Below, piece after piece: positions 36,169 to 46,900 of a stretch of DNA of 64,000 nucleotides (positions are counted from its first letter, which is position 1; each line of letters begins with the position of its first letter). Made by a program: the position numbers and the translations under genes. Source of the DNA: an uncultured Eubacterium sp. (GTDB lineage: Bacteria; Bacillota; Clostridia; Lachnospirales; Lachnospiraceae). The stretch covers positions 111,797 through 175,796 of the forward strand of contig CAJUDA010000002.1 in the NCBI GenBank assembly GCA_910584875.1. The letters are read 5' to 3'. Under the pieces are notes generated by a model, which did no database searches, was not told the origin of the DNA, and was given only the letters and a program-made list of their open reading frames with translations.

Positions 36169-36926
36169 CGCTCATCCTCCTTTACTCCATGAATCACTTT
36201 TACCTCTACTGGGTTCCCCGGCTTCCCCGGTGTTCCATCGGACTGGTCAGCGCCAGGTTTTCCGTCTGCCGCCCTTGTCTTCCCGTCACCGTTTCTGCCG
36301 CCTTTTCCTCCAGCGCCGCCTCTGCCGCCCTTTCCCCCGGCGCCGCCTGCTGACGGTCTGGATTCACATAGGATCTTTGCTCCCCGTCTGCCCTTTTTCC
36401 AGCTGATCGTCACATCCGGTGCGTCACCGCCATCACCGCCATCGCCGCCTTTCCCAAAACCATCTGTGCCGTCACCGCCGGATGCCCCTCTGGCGTACTG
36501 TCCCTTGCAGCATCCCTGCTGTGCATCCATGCCATCGCCGCCGCAGTAACCATCCATACCGTTTCCTCCAGCACCGCCTTTGCCGCCTGTCGTTACAACA
36601 TGAATCCCATTTTCCAGATTATCGATCGTGATCTCCACCATAGTCTGTACACCGTTCCCGCCTTTGCTGCCGTCCTCTCCTTCCCGGCTGTCATTTCCTG
36701 CCTTTCCGGGATCTCCGGTGATATAAAACTCATAGGGAATCCTCTTCGATTTTTTGCCGTTGATCAGCTTTTTGATGTGCAGCTGTACATTGCCACGAAT
36801 TTCCAGATAACCATCATCCACAAAATCAAGTTCATTCAGTTCCTCAGTCCCACTTTTCCCAAAATCACCAACAATACACCGATCCGATACTACAAGCGAT
36901 TCTGCTTTCTCTCTCTTATCCTCCAT
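36165..36926 (-). CDS. Glycine-rich protein
   Basis: A 253-residue protein whose central and C-terminal parts are dominated by glycine in GG[KD]GG-type arrays interrupted by short beta-like stretches. Four cysteines lie in the array (YCGG, CCKG, ILCES). The first 60 residues are ordinary. ATG 36926 has a strong AAAGGAGG site; the longer frame from 37022 overlaps the upstream gene. No signal peptide. It overlaps the Hint gene by 4 bases. Gly-rich arrays of this kind form flexible or fibrous structure; a matrix role in the assembly is inferred. Confidence 0.75.
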   Translation of the reverse strand: MEDKREKAESLVVSDRCIVGDFGKSGTEELNELDFVDDGYLEIRGNVQLHIKKLINGKKSKRIPYEFYITGDPGKAGNDSREGEDGSKGGNGVQTMVEITIDNLENGIHVVTTGGKGGAGGNGMDGYCGGDGMDAQQGCCKGQYARGASGGDGTDGFGKGGDGGDGGDAPDVTISWKKGRRGAKILCESRPSAGGAGGKGGRGGAGGKGGRNGDGKTRAADGKPGADQSDGTPGKPGNPVEVKVIHGVKEDER

Positions 36927-36949
36927 ATCGCTTCCTCCTTTTTTTATTT

Positions 36950-38539
36950 CTATATCTGCCAGGTCCAAAAACACCCGTCTGAAAAAACGCCGAATACCTT
37001 CTGCCCTGCCGAGCCGATCCACCCTCCTTTCCGCATATCCGGCATAAATTCCTCTTTTATCTTTTTTCTTTCCATCACGTCATAGAAACAGCTGCCCGCC
37101 AGGACCAGAAGCCGGTTCACGGTAGGAAGCAGGTAAATTTTTTCTCCTGCCGCCCGCTGTACATACAATTCCTCTTCCATCTCTTCCCGACAGCAATACA
37201 GATGAAACATTCCGTCCGTACACAATATCACACCATAAAATTCATCTTTCCAGAAACAGAAGTCGCTGCTGATGGCATCCCCTTTGTCCAGAACTACCTC
37301 CCAGAGCTTTGTATTCCATTGTCTCCAGTCTGTCCCGTCATCCCGTTCCATCACAGCGATACCGGTCAATACCGTCTCCGCCAGGCATCCGCGCCGGGAG
37401 GAAAATGCCATGTGCGCCTCTGTGGAGGAACAATACTGGCTCACCCAGTCATGCTCCCACTTCTTTTCCAAAATATGATACCGGGCGATCTGTAGACAAT
37501 CATCCTTTTTACCCGTCATAATATAAAAATAATCATCCTGGATCCCACAGGCGACATACTCTCCTTCCTCCAAACCGGACTCTTTACCGGCAGGAGCCAG
37601 CGTCCAGCACTGTCCATCGCTGCTCTGGTACAGACCATGATCCAGAAAACAGTAAAAAACGGAATCATACTGGAAAACCCTGACTTCCTTCCCTTCATCA
37701 CTGCTTTGTGCAGGAAGTCCCTCCACAGTGCCTTCTTTGTGCCACCCGGTCAGCACTGCCTCCGCCTGATCTGAGACACGGATGCCAAAATTATTTTTTA
37801 TTTCCAGCGTATATGCCGTCTTTTCCTGGTCTCCCTGCAGCGTATCCTCCCAGGAACCATCCCCCACAGGCTGGAAAACCAGTTTCTCCCCCTTATAGAG
37901 CCGGCAGTTCATGCCCTGATTACCCTGCAGCTTCCAGGAAAGAGTGACCTTAGCATCAAAAAGGGGATTCACATATGCTTTCTTTCCCTTTTTCTCTTCC
38001 CCATAAGTAATGGTAAATTCTGTGATACGCGGCGGATAATACACATGGACCGTCCGGTAGCAGTCACAGACCTTCACTCCCTCTCCTCCAGCGTCATATA
38101 CCCACGCCTGGATATGTAAAAGAACCGCATCAAAGGAGCTTCCTTTGTAACAGATAAACCGTTCCGTGAAAAAACTTTTCGTAAAATATCCCTGTGGAAA
38201 CTCCTCCAGACTGCCAAATACAAAGGACAGCTCCCCTGTTTCTTCCTCATAGCTGTACTTCTTCGTCCAGTCCTTATGATCCGAAAGATCCTGAATCAGT
38301 TTCTGTGCTGCATCCTTCAGCTGCTGCTCCCTCTGGTCCGGCGGCGTCGCCGGATTCAGGAGCAGCCTCTCAAACCCTCCCACTTTTACCTCCAGGGCAG
38401 GGCGTAGGATCCCGCCCTGTCTCATCTGCTCTGTCTCTTCCCAGTAGATTGTAAAATAAAAGTCATTCTTTACTTCATCTGACTCTGAGTAAGATGCATA
38501 GACATACGACGGCATCTCAACATCCATCCTGCTGTTCAT
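36950..38539 (-). CDS. Unknown protein with beta-propeller-like C-terminal half
   Basis: A 529-residue protein with no signal peptide or membrane segment. The first 200 residues are beta-rich (an SHKDWTKKYSYEEE region and an Ig-like FTITYGEEKKGKK segment), followed from about residue 285 by WD/kelch-like modules such as VFYCFLDHGLYQSSDGQCW and FHLYCCREEMEEELY that look like propeller blades. I do not recognise a family. It is 23 bases from each neighbour gene, so it is surely part of the same transcript. Confidence 0.7.
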   Translation of the reverse strand: MNSRMDVEMPSYVYASYSESDEVKNDFYFTIYWEETEQMRQGGILRPALEVKVGGFERLLLNPATPPDQREQQLKDAAQKLIQDLSDHKDWTKKYSYEEETGELSFVFGSLEEFPQGYFTKSFFTERFICYKGSSFDAVLLHIQAWVYDAGGEGVKVCDCYRTVHVYYPPRITEFTITYGEEKKGKKAYVNPLFDAKVTLSWKLQGNQGMNCRLYKGEKLVFQPVGDGSWEDTLQGDQEKTAYTLEIKNNFGIRVSDQAEAVLTGWHKEGTVEGLPAQSSDEGKEVRVFQYDSVFYCFLDHGLYQSSDGQCWTLAPAGKESGLEEGEYVACGIQDDYFYIMTGKKDDCLQIARYHILEKKWEHDWVSQYCSSTEAHMAFSSRRGCLAETVLTGIAVMERDDGTDWRQWNTKLWEVVLDKGDAISSDFCFWKDEFYGVILCTDGMFHLYCCREEMEEELYVQRAAGEKIYLLPTVNRLLVLAGSCFYDVMERKKIKEEFMPDMRKGGWIGSAGQKVFGVFSDGCFWTWQI

Positions 38540-38562
38540 GTCTTCCTCCTCTCAATACTCAT

Positions 38563-41500
38563 TCAATGGCTCTGCTTTGCATCTGCGCACAAAAATCCAT
38601 CCATAATGACCGTAGCTGCAAAATCTGCCATCTGGGGTACGGTATCTTTGTAAATATATCTGTCTCCTTCCCGGTATTTCCATATAAATTCCTCTACAGG
38701 CAGAGATATTTTATCGCCTGCCGTCAGCACCGGGTTCATCTCTGCTTCCATACAGATCTGTTCTGCCTCCTGTCCGTGGGAGCCATCCAGTTCCAGGGAC
38801 ATCCCCGGCATGAGCCCCGTCTGGACCGTGATTTTCCCCCGTGGTTCCATCACCAGTGTCAGCATTTTTTCCCCCTCTGCCGCACAAAGCCCGATCAGGC
38901 AGGATTCTGTTCCATCTGACTGGCGGAAATACTTCCCATCACAGGACCGCACGGATGGAAAACAGGGATAAAACCCACGGAAATCACCACCATCTTCAAA
39001 ACAGCCAAGCACACCATCCGTCACACGGTCCATGCCGCCGATCCTCACTCCGATACGGATCTGTTCTGCCTGTTTTGTGTCGTACTTTCCAAAGGCAGAA
39101 AAACTTTTATCATATTCCGGCTGCCCGTCAAACTCCAGCTTAATCCCGCATCTCACCAGCACAAACGGTCGTCCCCAGATCTGTTTCTTTGCTTCCGGTA
39201 TCAGTTTCTTTTCATAATACTGCTCCATCAGATCCAGAACGTCCCGTAAAGCATATTCTGTCCCCAGTATCCCCGACACATAGTCACGCAGCCGTTTGTC
39301 TCCAAACGGGGTCTCATCAAACAACTGCTTCGGGTCATACCCGCTGACCCAGACTGACACCCTCTTGTTACCGCGATATGCGGTATTGACCGAACCCACA
39401 TATTTTCCCCCTGCCTCATAGATCAGAAGCCTACGATTGATGAGCTCCGGGAGAATGATCCCATATACCGGTGAAGTCTCCGGCGATGCCGAAGAAAGCA
39501 AATGGTCATCCAGGGCACTGTGAAAGCGGAATACCAGCCTTACCGGATCGTGAAAGGCAGGAGAGAGCAGTGCATACCGTTCATCCACCGATTCCATGGT
39601 CCCGGCATAAATAATCCTGTTTTTAGAAAAATAGGATTCATCGATGACCTTTTGCACCTGTCCAAACGTTCCGATCATGTCGATCCGGCACAACCCCATC
39701 ATCCCTCCCCGCAGATGACGCACGGGATAACCCGGGTCGAGGGAGAGCTGTTCATTTGACGCCTCGTCCCTCACTGCCTGGATCTCTGCCTCATCCCCTC
39801 CGGCACCCATAACCGGAAACTGAAACGTATTCCTCAGAGACAGCATACTTTTGGTAAAACCATCCATATTCTGGGAGACCACTCCCAGCTCCCTGACTTT
39901 TTTCGCCATCTGCGTCATCCCGCCATATTCAGGATGGCGGGCTCCCCATGACTCCATCTGCTGTGACATCTGCAGTGTGGCATGCGGCGTCAGTACGATG
40001 CGTCCGGACAGTCTGTGACCACTTAACTGCTCTGGTTTTTTCCCTCCGGTATACACATAATTTGTATCATTCTCATCCCAGCGCCAGTCCCCGAGTGTTG
40101 TGTCCGGCGCCGTATCCCCGCTGGTCGGCAGATATAACGCCTCCCACGCCATCCACAGGGTAATGGGTTCCCGGTGATACCAGTTGCAGGCGATCTCCGA
40201 AGGTTTATGATCCAGGATCTCTATCTTGCCAGTCCTTTTCTGGATAAGGGGAAGACAGTCCCCGCTTAACACAAGCGCCTGACAGAGCAGTTCTTCATAG
40301 CCGCCCAGATACCCATGAAGATCGGGAACCTCCTCCAGACAGGACAGGATTTCCCCTGTCGGAACATTTATATGTACAATCTCTGTCTGACACGGCATCG
40401 TACCATCCTGGGTAAATCTCCCATCCTCGCCAAAGGCATACGCCCGCTTTACTCCGTCCCCGCTCAGGAGGATCACAGGGTCCTTCGGTATATAAAAGGG
40501 ATTCCCCGCTGTCTCTTCCATCTGTCCCAGCGCCCCAGCAGCTTTTGAAAATACTTCCTGACACTGACGCAGGTACCGTTCCCGGTACGCGATCCTATTT
40601 TTCTGCTTCAAGATCTCTCCACCGGCGATCCTTCGGATCTCTCCCAGCATTTCTTCCCTGGAAGGAATCCCTTTTGGTGTACGGTCAGGATCTTCATAAC
40701 AATGCATATATTGTTCCCACACAGTATACAGCTTTTTGCGAAGCGAGGTAAGCTTCCTCTTTTCCTTCGCCAGCCGTTCCCCTGCACACATGACGTCCGA
40801 AAATAATTTTCCCGATACGGAACGCGTATCCTTTTCCCTCACCAGATTAAGACGGAAAACCACATTCTCCCCTTCAACCCGCTGAAACTGTCTGAGATAG
40901 ATCTCATCATCCATCTTATAATTGCCATCCGGGAACTCATCACTGTCCGCCAGATCATACTGCAGTGCCGTGATCATCCGCTCTGTCTCCTCCGGCTTAT
41001 CCGTCATCCGTGCCGCCACTGCCGCCAGTGCCTCTGCCGATGTATGTCCCACTGCCACATTGATCGCTCCAGATGGTTCCGGGCTGTAATCCGCCTCTCT
41101 CCCCTCCCACCGGACTCCCGTGATCTCCCCAAACAGCACACACTGGGACCACACTCTCTGATCCCCGGGGACAGACAACTGCATCTCTGTCAGAATTTTC
41201 TCCAGATCCTCACCGGATCCCACTCCATAAAAGGGATCCTTTGCCGGATCGCTGTAATACCCCGCCACAAAATATGTCAACGTTGTCCCCGGCTCCACAT
41301 CCTCCAGCGGATCATAAAATCCAAACACACTGGAACAGGAAGGGTAGTAGGCGGCAAACATAGGATCGCCCGGGCCAAGTGCCGTTAGCTTTTCCAGATA
41401 TTCATCAGACTCCTGCTTCTCCGGTACATTCCCTGTCTCATAGCTCCTGCCAAGATATCTCCAGTTCTTCCTGGGATCCTTTTCCTGAAACAGGGGAATC

Positions 41501-41862
41501 GTCACACTGTCTCCATAACTGCTGTCCCTGCTCATAAAATTACTTTCTACAAGAAAACACTTTACAGCGATCCTCCCCTCCTTTTTCCCATATAACCTGG
41601 TTACCAGATACCGGTCCGGCACAGCCGGATAACCATGTTCTCCCGCATGGGTCAGGGCATCCGGCAGGATAAAATGCAGATGGGCGCCTGCCCTGTGTAC
41701 GTCCCCCATCTCAAAATCCCCGGGAGTATTTTTACTTCCCAGCAGTGAGACATAAGAAACCTTTCTGTAATCCGGTTCATAGACCGGTACGCGGTTCTGA
41801 TCCACAGAACGTCCATTTGCCAATAGTGCCTCCACGCATATAGGTATAATGATCCTGTCCAT
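38563..41862 (-). CDS. Large protein of unknown function (about 1100 aa)
   Basis: A 1099-residue protein with no signal peptide. The region HRAGAHLHFILPDALTH with VPDRYLVTRLYG (about residues 58-88) recalls proteins of an uncharacterised family that I associate from memory with DUF6603 neighbourhoods in many bacterial phyla. A coiled-coil, Lys/Arg/Glu-rich stretch lies at about residues 370-470. I chose ATG 41862, since GGGGGAG stands 8 bases before it; a GTG at 41871 would overlap that site. It almost touches the preceding 269-residue gene. Function unknown. Confidence 0.72.
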   Translation of the reverse strand: MDRIIIPICVEALLANGRSVDQNRVPVYEPDYRKVSYVSLLGSKNTPGDFEMGDVHRAGAHLHFILPDALTHAGEHGYPAVPDRYLVTRLYGKKEGRIAVKCFLVESNFMSRDSSYGDSVTIPLFQEKDPRKNWRYLGRSYETGNVPEKQESDEYLEKLTALGPGDPMFAAYYPSCSSVFGFYDPLEDVEPGTTLTYFVAGYYSDPAKDPFYGVGSGEDLEKILTEMQLSVPGDQRVWSQCVLFGEITGVRWEGREADYSPEPSGAINVAVGHTSAEALAAVAARMTDKPEETERMITALQYDLADSDEFPDGNYKMDDEIYLRQFQRVEGENVVFRLNLVREKDTRSVSGKLFSDVMCAGERLAKEKRKLTSLRKKLYTVWEQYMHCYEDPDRTPKGIPSREEMLGEIRRIAGGEILKQKNRIAYRERYLRQCQEVFSKAAGALGQMEETAGNPFYIPKDPVILLSGDGVKRAYAFGEDGRFTQDGTMPCQTEIVHINVPTGEILSCLEEVPDLHGYLGGYEELLCQALVLSGDCLPLIQKRTGKIEILDHKPSEIACNWYHREPITLWMAWEALYLPTSGDTAPDTTLGDWRWDENDTNYVYTGGKKPEQLSGHRLSGRIVLTPHATLQMSQQMESWGARHPEYGGMTQMAKKVRELGVVSQNMDGFTKSMLSLRNTFQFPVMGAGGDEAEIQAVRDEASNEQLSLDPGYPVRHLRGGMMGLCRIDMIGTFGQVQKVIDESYFSKNRIIYAGTMESVDERYALLSPAFHDPVRLVFRFHSALDDHLLSSASPETSPVYGIILPELINRRLLIYEAGGKYVGSVNTAYRGNKRVSVWVSGYDPKQLFDETPFGDKRLRDYVSGILGTEYALRDVLDLMEQYYEKKLIPEAKKQIWGRPFVLVRCGIKLEFDGQPEYDKSFSAFGKYDTKQAEQIRIGVRIGGMDRVTDGVLGCFEDGGDFRGFYPCFPSVRSCDGKYFRQSDGTESCLIGLCAAEGEKMLTLVMEPRGKITVQTGLMPGMSLELDGSHGQEAEQICMEAEMNPVLTAGDKISLPVEEFIWKYREGDRYIYKDTVPQMADFAATVIMDGFLCADAKQSH

Positions 41863-41867
41863 CGCAC

Positions 41868-42677
41868 TCACTCCCCCTTCTTAAATTCTGCCCGGTGAGC
41901 CACAGCAATCAGTTCAAATGCCAGCTTTGCTGATCCCACTTTCTCTCCCAGGCAGGCGGCAAAATTTTTTCCCAGAGCCGCCACATTAACCCTGCCATAT
42001 TCATTGACACAGGAATAAAAATCCACAGTCTTTCCCGTATCCTTACCAAAAGAATCATCATCTGCCACAGACCGCACATGGACCACACCAGAGGTATCCG
42101 GCGCTCCAAACCGCAGTCCGGTCTTTGGCTCAGCGATCACAAGATCTGTAATAACCCCGTCAAACAGACAGATCACAATATCATCCGAAAGAGTCTCCAT
42201 ACGCAGGATAGCCAGATTTTCCTGCCCACTCTTCCCTGTGATCTCAAGACCCTTCCACCGCCTCACAAGCACAGAACGCATCAAAAATCCCGTCTGATAA
42301 CCGGATGTGCTGTTCCATGCCTCCTGCTCCAGACCCTGTCGGTGGTTTTCATGCATACGGTTCAGCCGTACTCCGGGAAGCTTCTTCCATACTGATGGCG
42401 CTGTAGCCATCCACTTCCCCTGATCCCGGCAGGCATCTCCATACGACGCCCTTCCCACCGAAAGTGCCCCCTTTATATATTCCTCCGTCCAGTTCTGGTC
42501 CAGACAGAAAAACCGGATACTCTCGGGCGGCAGAAACTCTTCCTCCGCCACCAGATAAGGGAAGGGAACATAATACAATAGTGCGAGCCGGCTCACATAA
42601 TCAGCGATATCCCCGGAATACGGGAGGGACCGGGGCTCCTTTTTCAGGTTCATTTCCTCCAGTAACATCCTCTTCAT
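41868..42677 (-). CDS. Unknown protein, conserved-module candidate (269 aa)
   Basis: A 269-residue protein without signal peptide or membrane segment. It contains PPESIRFFCLDQNWTEEYIKGALSVGRASYG, a sequence I have seen in unannotated proteins of diverse bacteria next to partners like its neighbours here, but for which no function is known to me. It starts with an AAGGAG site 6 bases upstream and overlaps the upstream 429-residue gene by 77 bases. The next gene starts within 6 bases of its end. Confidence 0.7.
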   Translation of the reverse strand: MKRMLLEEMNLKKEPRSLPYSGDIADYVSRLALLYYVPFPYLVAEEEFLPPESIRFFCLDQNWTEEYIKGALSVGRASYGDACRDQGKWMATAPSVWKKLPGVRLNRMHENHRQGLEQEAWNSTSGYQTGFLMRSVLVRRWKGLEITGKSGQENLAILRMETLSDDIVICLFDGVITDLVIAEPKTGLRFGAPDTSGVVHVRSVADDDSFGKDTGKTVDFYSCVNEYGRVNVAALGKNFAACLGEKVGSAKLAFELIAVAHRAEFKKGE

Positions 42678-43890
42678 GGCTTTCTCCTTCCTCCTTCTCC
42701 AGTTTTAACAGATCTGATAATGCCGTCTCCATAAGATCCTGCCGGAACTGAAAATTGTGCTTTACCAGTCTCTGGTGTTCTGCCTGTTTTCTCTCTGCTC
42801 TCTCCTGCTGAATCTCTCCTGCTACGGACGGCTGGCTGAGAGTGACCATACGCCCCAGCTGCCAGGCGGCAGAATATGTCACATCCAGTACCCCGACGGA
42901 CTTGTCATAGATCAGACTTCCATCCGCAGTATGCCTGTCATGGGTATCCAGCTCTTCTTCATTGAGAAAAGGCAGCAGCGGTGACCGGTAGAGAGAATAG
43001 GTCTTTTCCCCGGTCCGGGTTTTGTGCTCCTTCACACTATAGCCTTTTCTCCTGAGTGCAGTATCCCTGTCATATCCCATCACACCACAATTATTTCTGA
43101 GCCGCTCTATGACAGCAGGAAAATTTTCTTCTGACTGCTGTCTGGAATATACATTCCAGTGAAACAATGACACGAGACGCACCCTGTCACAATCCGGGAT
43201 CCCCGCCAGGTCACCATAGCCCAGCAGCGACACAAGATGTACCGTACTCTTTAATGACGTATCGGCCCCGGAGGGGACCAGCCTGTTTGCACATACAACA
43301 GAAAAAAATCCATCCTTCTCACAGATATCATCCTCAGTCTTTGCAAGATCAACACTTTTTACATGGCATAAATAAGGGAGATCTTCCACCGATGGCATGA
43401 TATGGTCAAATAATATCTTCGGAATATCTGCCACATGACACAGATCATCCTCGCTCTCGCAGTAAACAGCGGGCAATTTCTCTTTGCCGGGAAAATAGAT
43501 CCTCTCCTGTCTCTCCTTCCCTGACAAAAGCTCCCTCACCGTCATATCCTGTTCCTCTGCTTCCCCCTCGGCAAGAACGATCAGCGCTACCCATGGCACC
43601 GGTACCCCGTCCCGTTCTCCCGTGATCACCTGTTCCCAGGGAAAGGTACGGTTTTCCATAACAATATAGGGTAACACCATCTCAAACTCACCGGATTCTT
43701 CGGCGTCCGGGAAACAGGAAAAGACATCCTCCTTCGGAAGCGTGAACGCATGCCCTGTAATATAAAAGTCCGTCTCCTGCTTAAATTCTTCCGTCTCTGG
43801 CTGCGATACTTTCTGGGACGCCCTCACCATATATTTTCCTGCTTCCATCGGCGGTCTGATATAATCTGTAAATCTCATTCTCTCATCCAT
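42601..43890 (-). CDS. Unknown protein, conserved-module candidate (429 aa)
   Basis: A 429-residue protein without a signal peptide. Near residue 50 it reads FTLPKEDVFSCFPDAEESG and then LPYIVMENRTFPWEQVI, a pattern shared by an uncharacterised family that I recall beside DUF6603 proteins. The last 60 residues are Glu/Lys-rich and coiled-coil-like. GGAGG lies 6 bases before the ATG. It follows the DUF6603-like gene by 29 bases and overlaps the next by 77. A structural or scaffolding partner of the large proteins is possible; nothing enzymatic is visible. Confidence 0.72.
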   Translation of the reverse strand: MDERMRFTDYIRPPMEAGKYMVRASQKVSQPETEEFKQETDFYITGHAFTLPKEDVFSCFPDAEESGEFEMVLPYIVMENRTFPWEQVITGERDGVPVPWVALIVLAEGEAEEQDMTVRELLSGKERQERIYFPGKEKLPAVYCESEDDLCHVADIPKILFDHIMPSVEDLPYLCHVKSVDLAKTEDDICEKDGFFSVVCANRLVPSGADTSLKSTVHLVSLLGYGDLAGIPDCDRVRLVSLFHWNVYSRQQSEENFPAVIERLRNNCGVMGYDRDTALRRKGYSVKEHKTRTGEKTYSLYRSPLLPFLNEEELDTHDRHTADGSLIYDKSVGVLDVTYSAAWQLGRMVTLSQPSVAGEIQQERAERKQAEHQRLVKHNFQFRQDLMETALSDLLKLEKEEGESHEEDVTGGNEPEKGAPVPPVFRGYR

Positions 43891-43919
43891 AGCTTACCTC
43901 CATGCAAATTGCGCATTTT

Positions 43920-46900
43920 TTACATTACCATAAAATCTTCGCTCAGCAGATTTCTGGCATTTGCGGCATAGCCGCCCAACGACAAGGCAGCCCCGCAGAT
44001 GCCCTGCTCCGCCAGAAAATGTTCCCTGCGTTTCTTAACCTCTTCAGCATCCACAGTCTCACAAAAGACCTCCACAGAATCCTCTGTTGCATAAACCGGA
44101 TAGACCAGTCCGTCCAGATAGCAGAACGCCTCTCGGATCCGGATCGTCCCATTTTCATACAATTCATCCAGTGAGATCACATGCTTTATAGGAAACAGGG
44201 TAAATTCCGTATGATGGTTCTTTAACAGCAGACCACATACGGCATCCCTCACCATCGATTCACCGCCCTTCTTTCCCCACAGGGCGGAGGGAAGATTTTT
44301 CCTGACAGTCGCCATCTCCATTTCCACACGCTGATCTCTCTCATCCACGATCTCTATCTGGAAACAACTCTGCAGCGCCCTGCCGCCCATAGGCTGTACA
44401 TAAAGATCTGGTCCGTCTTTCGTCTCTGTCCCACCGTTGACAGAATACGAAGTCACAGGAACCGCCGACTCCACCGAGATCTGTATTCCGTCTCCCCGGC
44501 AGACCGTCCTTTCACCGGCCTTTATGACGCCGTCGGTAAAAGCGATCGTCACAGGCACAGAACCTTTTCCCCGGTCAGACTGCAGACCAGCGGACTCCTG
44601 TCTGCTTTCTGCCTGCGGCAGAAACGAACTGCTAAATTCATCCCAGCCGATCGCTGCCTGTCGGTTTCTCTCCCGGCTGCCAAAGCGGATATCAAAGGAA
44701 ATAATAAACCAGCTGATATGGGCAACCCCACCAAACTCAGGTCCCCACAGATCCAGTCCAACTCCCAGTTCAACAGTAAAGGTATGATGTACAAAGAGGA
44801 AATCCACCCGGTAGGACACACCGATCTGTACCCTCACAGAAGCTTCATAATAAAATGGTTTCCAGCCCATGATAAACTCTGCCGCTGCAATAAACCAGGC
44901 GCGGAGATTTCCCAGCGTATATACGGCGTTCAGTCTTCCCCCTGCCATGATCTCCCGCGGCGTCAGTGCAAAGTACATCTCCCCGCTGATATCGAGATGG
45001 TCTCCGATCCTCCAGTCAAATCCTACTCTTGGCACGGATGGGTAGTGCTGCGGTTTGGGATATCCCGGATAATATCCTCCCAGAGTGAGTACCATGTCTC
45101 CACTGTGCTCCCCGCCAAACCAGCCATATAAAGCAAATCCTCCCCTGAGCTTACAATCTTTTGACAAAATATAGGATTCGGAAGTAAGGCGTGCCTCGAC
45201 GCCAAAATAACCCGCTTCCGGTCTCACTACCGCCTCCAGCGCCAGTCCCGCATAAGCCACCGGCGTCTGTGGGCAGTCTGGCGGCACACTGACCTCAGCA
45301 AGCCCCAGTACACCAAGCTCAAAATAATTCCCGAATTTCGCCACTACTATAATGCTGCTGTCCACGATATTAAAGGAAGTAAACCGGATGCCAGCTGCGA
45401 TAAATTTTTCTCCCGGCACATTTTTTATATAACGCCGCAATGCCTCTGATAACCCCTTGCGGGAAAGCCTTCCCCTTGCCGCCTGGATGAGGGGATGCTC
45501 CGGCACCTCTGTGACCTCCGGCAGAACCAGATCCTTATGATAGCCAAAACCAAATGAAACTCCTGTGACAAAGAACGCAGGCGGGCCGCCAAAATTGTAG
45601 TTCACTGCCGCCAGTGCCATCAGCGACCCGTCGGCAGAATACCCGCCAACCGCCGTCACAGAGATCTGTTTCACCTGTATCATCAATTCCCCTTCATAAC
45701 TATCATCCCCTTTGACAAATTGTCCTGCCACAGACAACAGGTCATTGCGAAATGCGACGGACAGCCCGGAAAGGTAAAAACGGATATCCGATGGTCTGGA
45801 CATATTGATGCCAATCCCCATCCCCTCAGCCCCAAAAGACAGGGGCGGGATATTGAGCGCTGCATCCAGTGTGAGGGCGAGACGGGCGTCGTCCATCCCC
45901 ACGCCGATCCGATGGATACTGAGAATGGAAAATGTTTTATCCACACGGATCCAGGCGGTCTTTGGCTTCCCTGCCTCCGCCCCCTGCCGGCAGACCGGAT
46001 CCTCTGTCAGAACCGCTCTGTCCCGGTTCTGAGCCGCCGGCTGGTACAGGATAAACGCCTGCTTTTTACCGAATACCGCCATCGACATACAAACCCCTGC
46101 CGGAACCGCCCGCTGCGTATTTTCCCTGGAACAGATAGAAAGCGCAAACTGCGAGATAGAAAAATCCCCGGCAGAGGGCAGCATCTTCTCCACAAGTCCC
46201 CCTGCCACCGGAATCCCGGTCAGGGAAATTTCCCCGATCTCCGGCTCAAAGACGACCTCATATTCCTTCTTTTCCCCGAAGATCAGACAGACAGAAAGCC
46301 TGCCGATCCTGCTGATCTCAATCTCCGCAGAAATCCTGTTTTCTATTAGATCATAGGCGAGCTCCACCTCTTCCAGCCCGATCTCCCGCAGAAATGCCGG
46401 AACATCTGCCAGCGCCTCTCCGGCGCCGCATTCTTCCAGAATATTCCCTATCGTAAGAGAATTAGTGGTACTCTTCCATGACAGCTCCGCCGCATAATCC
46501 CTCTTCTCTCCTACCAGCTTAGAGACAAAGGTCAGCTCCGTCTCTGAAGAAAACAGCTTAGACTCTGTCACATCGATCTTTGCGTGAAACGAGAAACTGC
46601 CCCCGGCATAGACTGCCCGCACCTGACAGAGTTCCACCTCAGGCAGGGTAATCTGTGTCCGGGGAACTCCCAGAAATGCCGCCATCTGCCCTGCAAAATC
46701 CGTGATACGGATGGATTCATCATCATACATGCGCCACATAAACTGCCAGTCCGCGCCACTCTTTCCTTTTGTAAATATCATACCGGCATAGAGAAGCGTA
46801 TCCGCTCCCAGAAAATTTATAGTTCCTGCCAGGCTAAAAAAGCGGGATCCCGGGTTATATTCATAGGAAAGCATGATATCGTGTACGATCAGGGAAGGAG

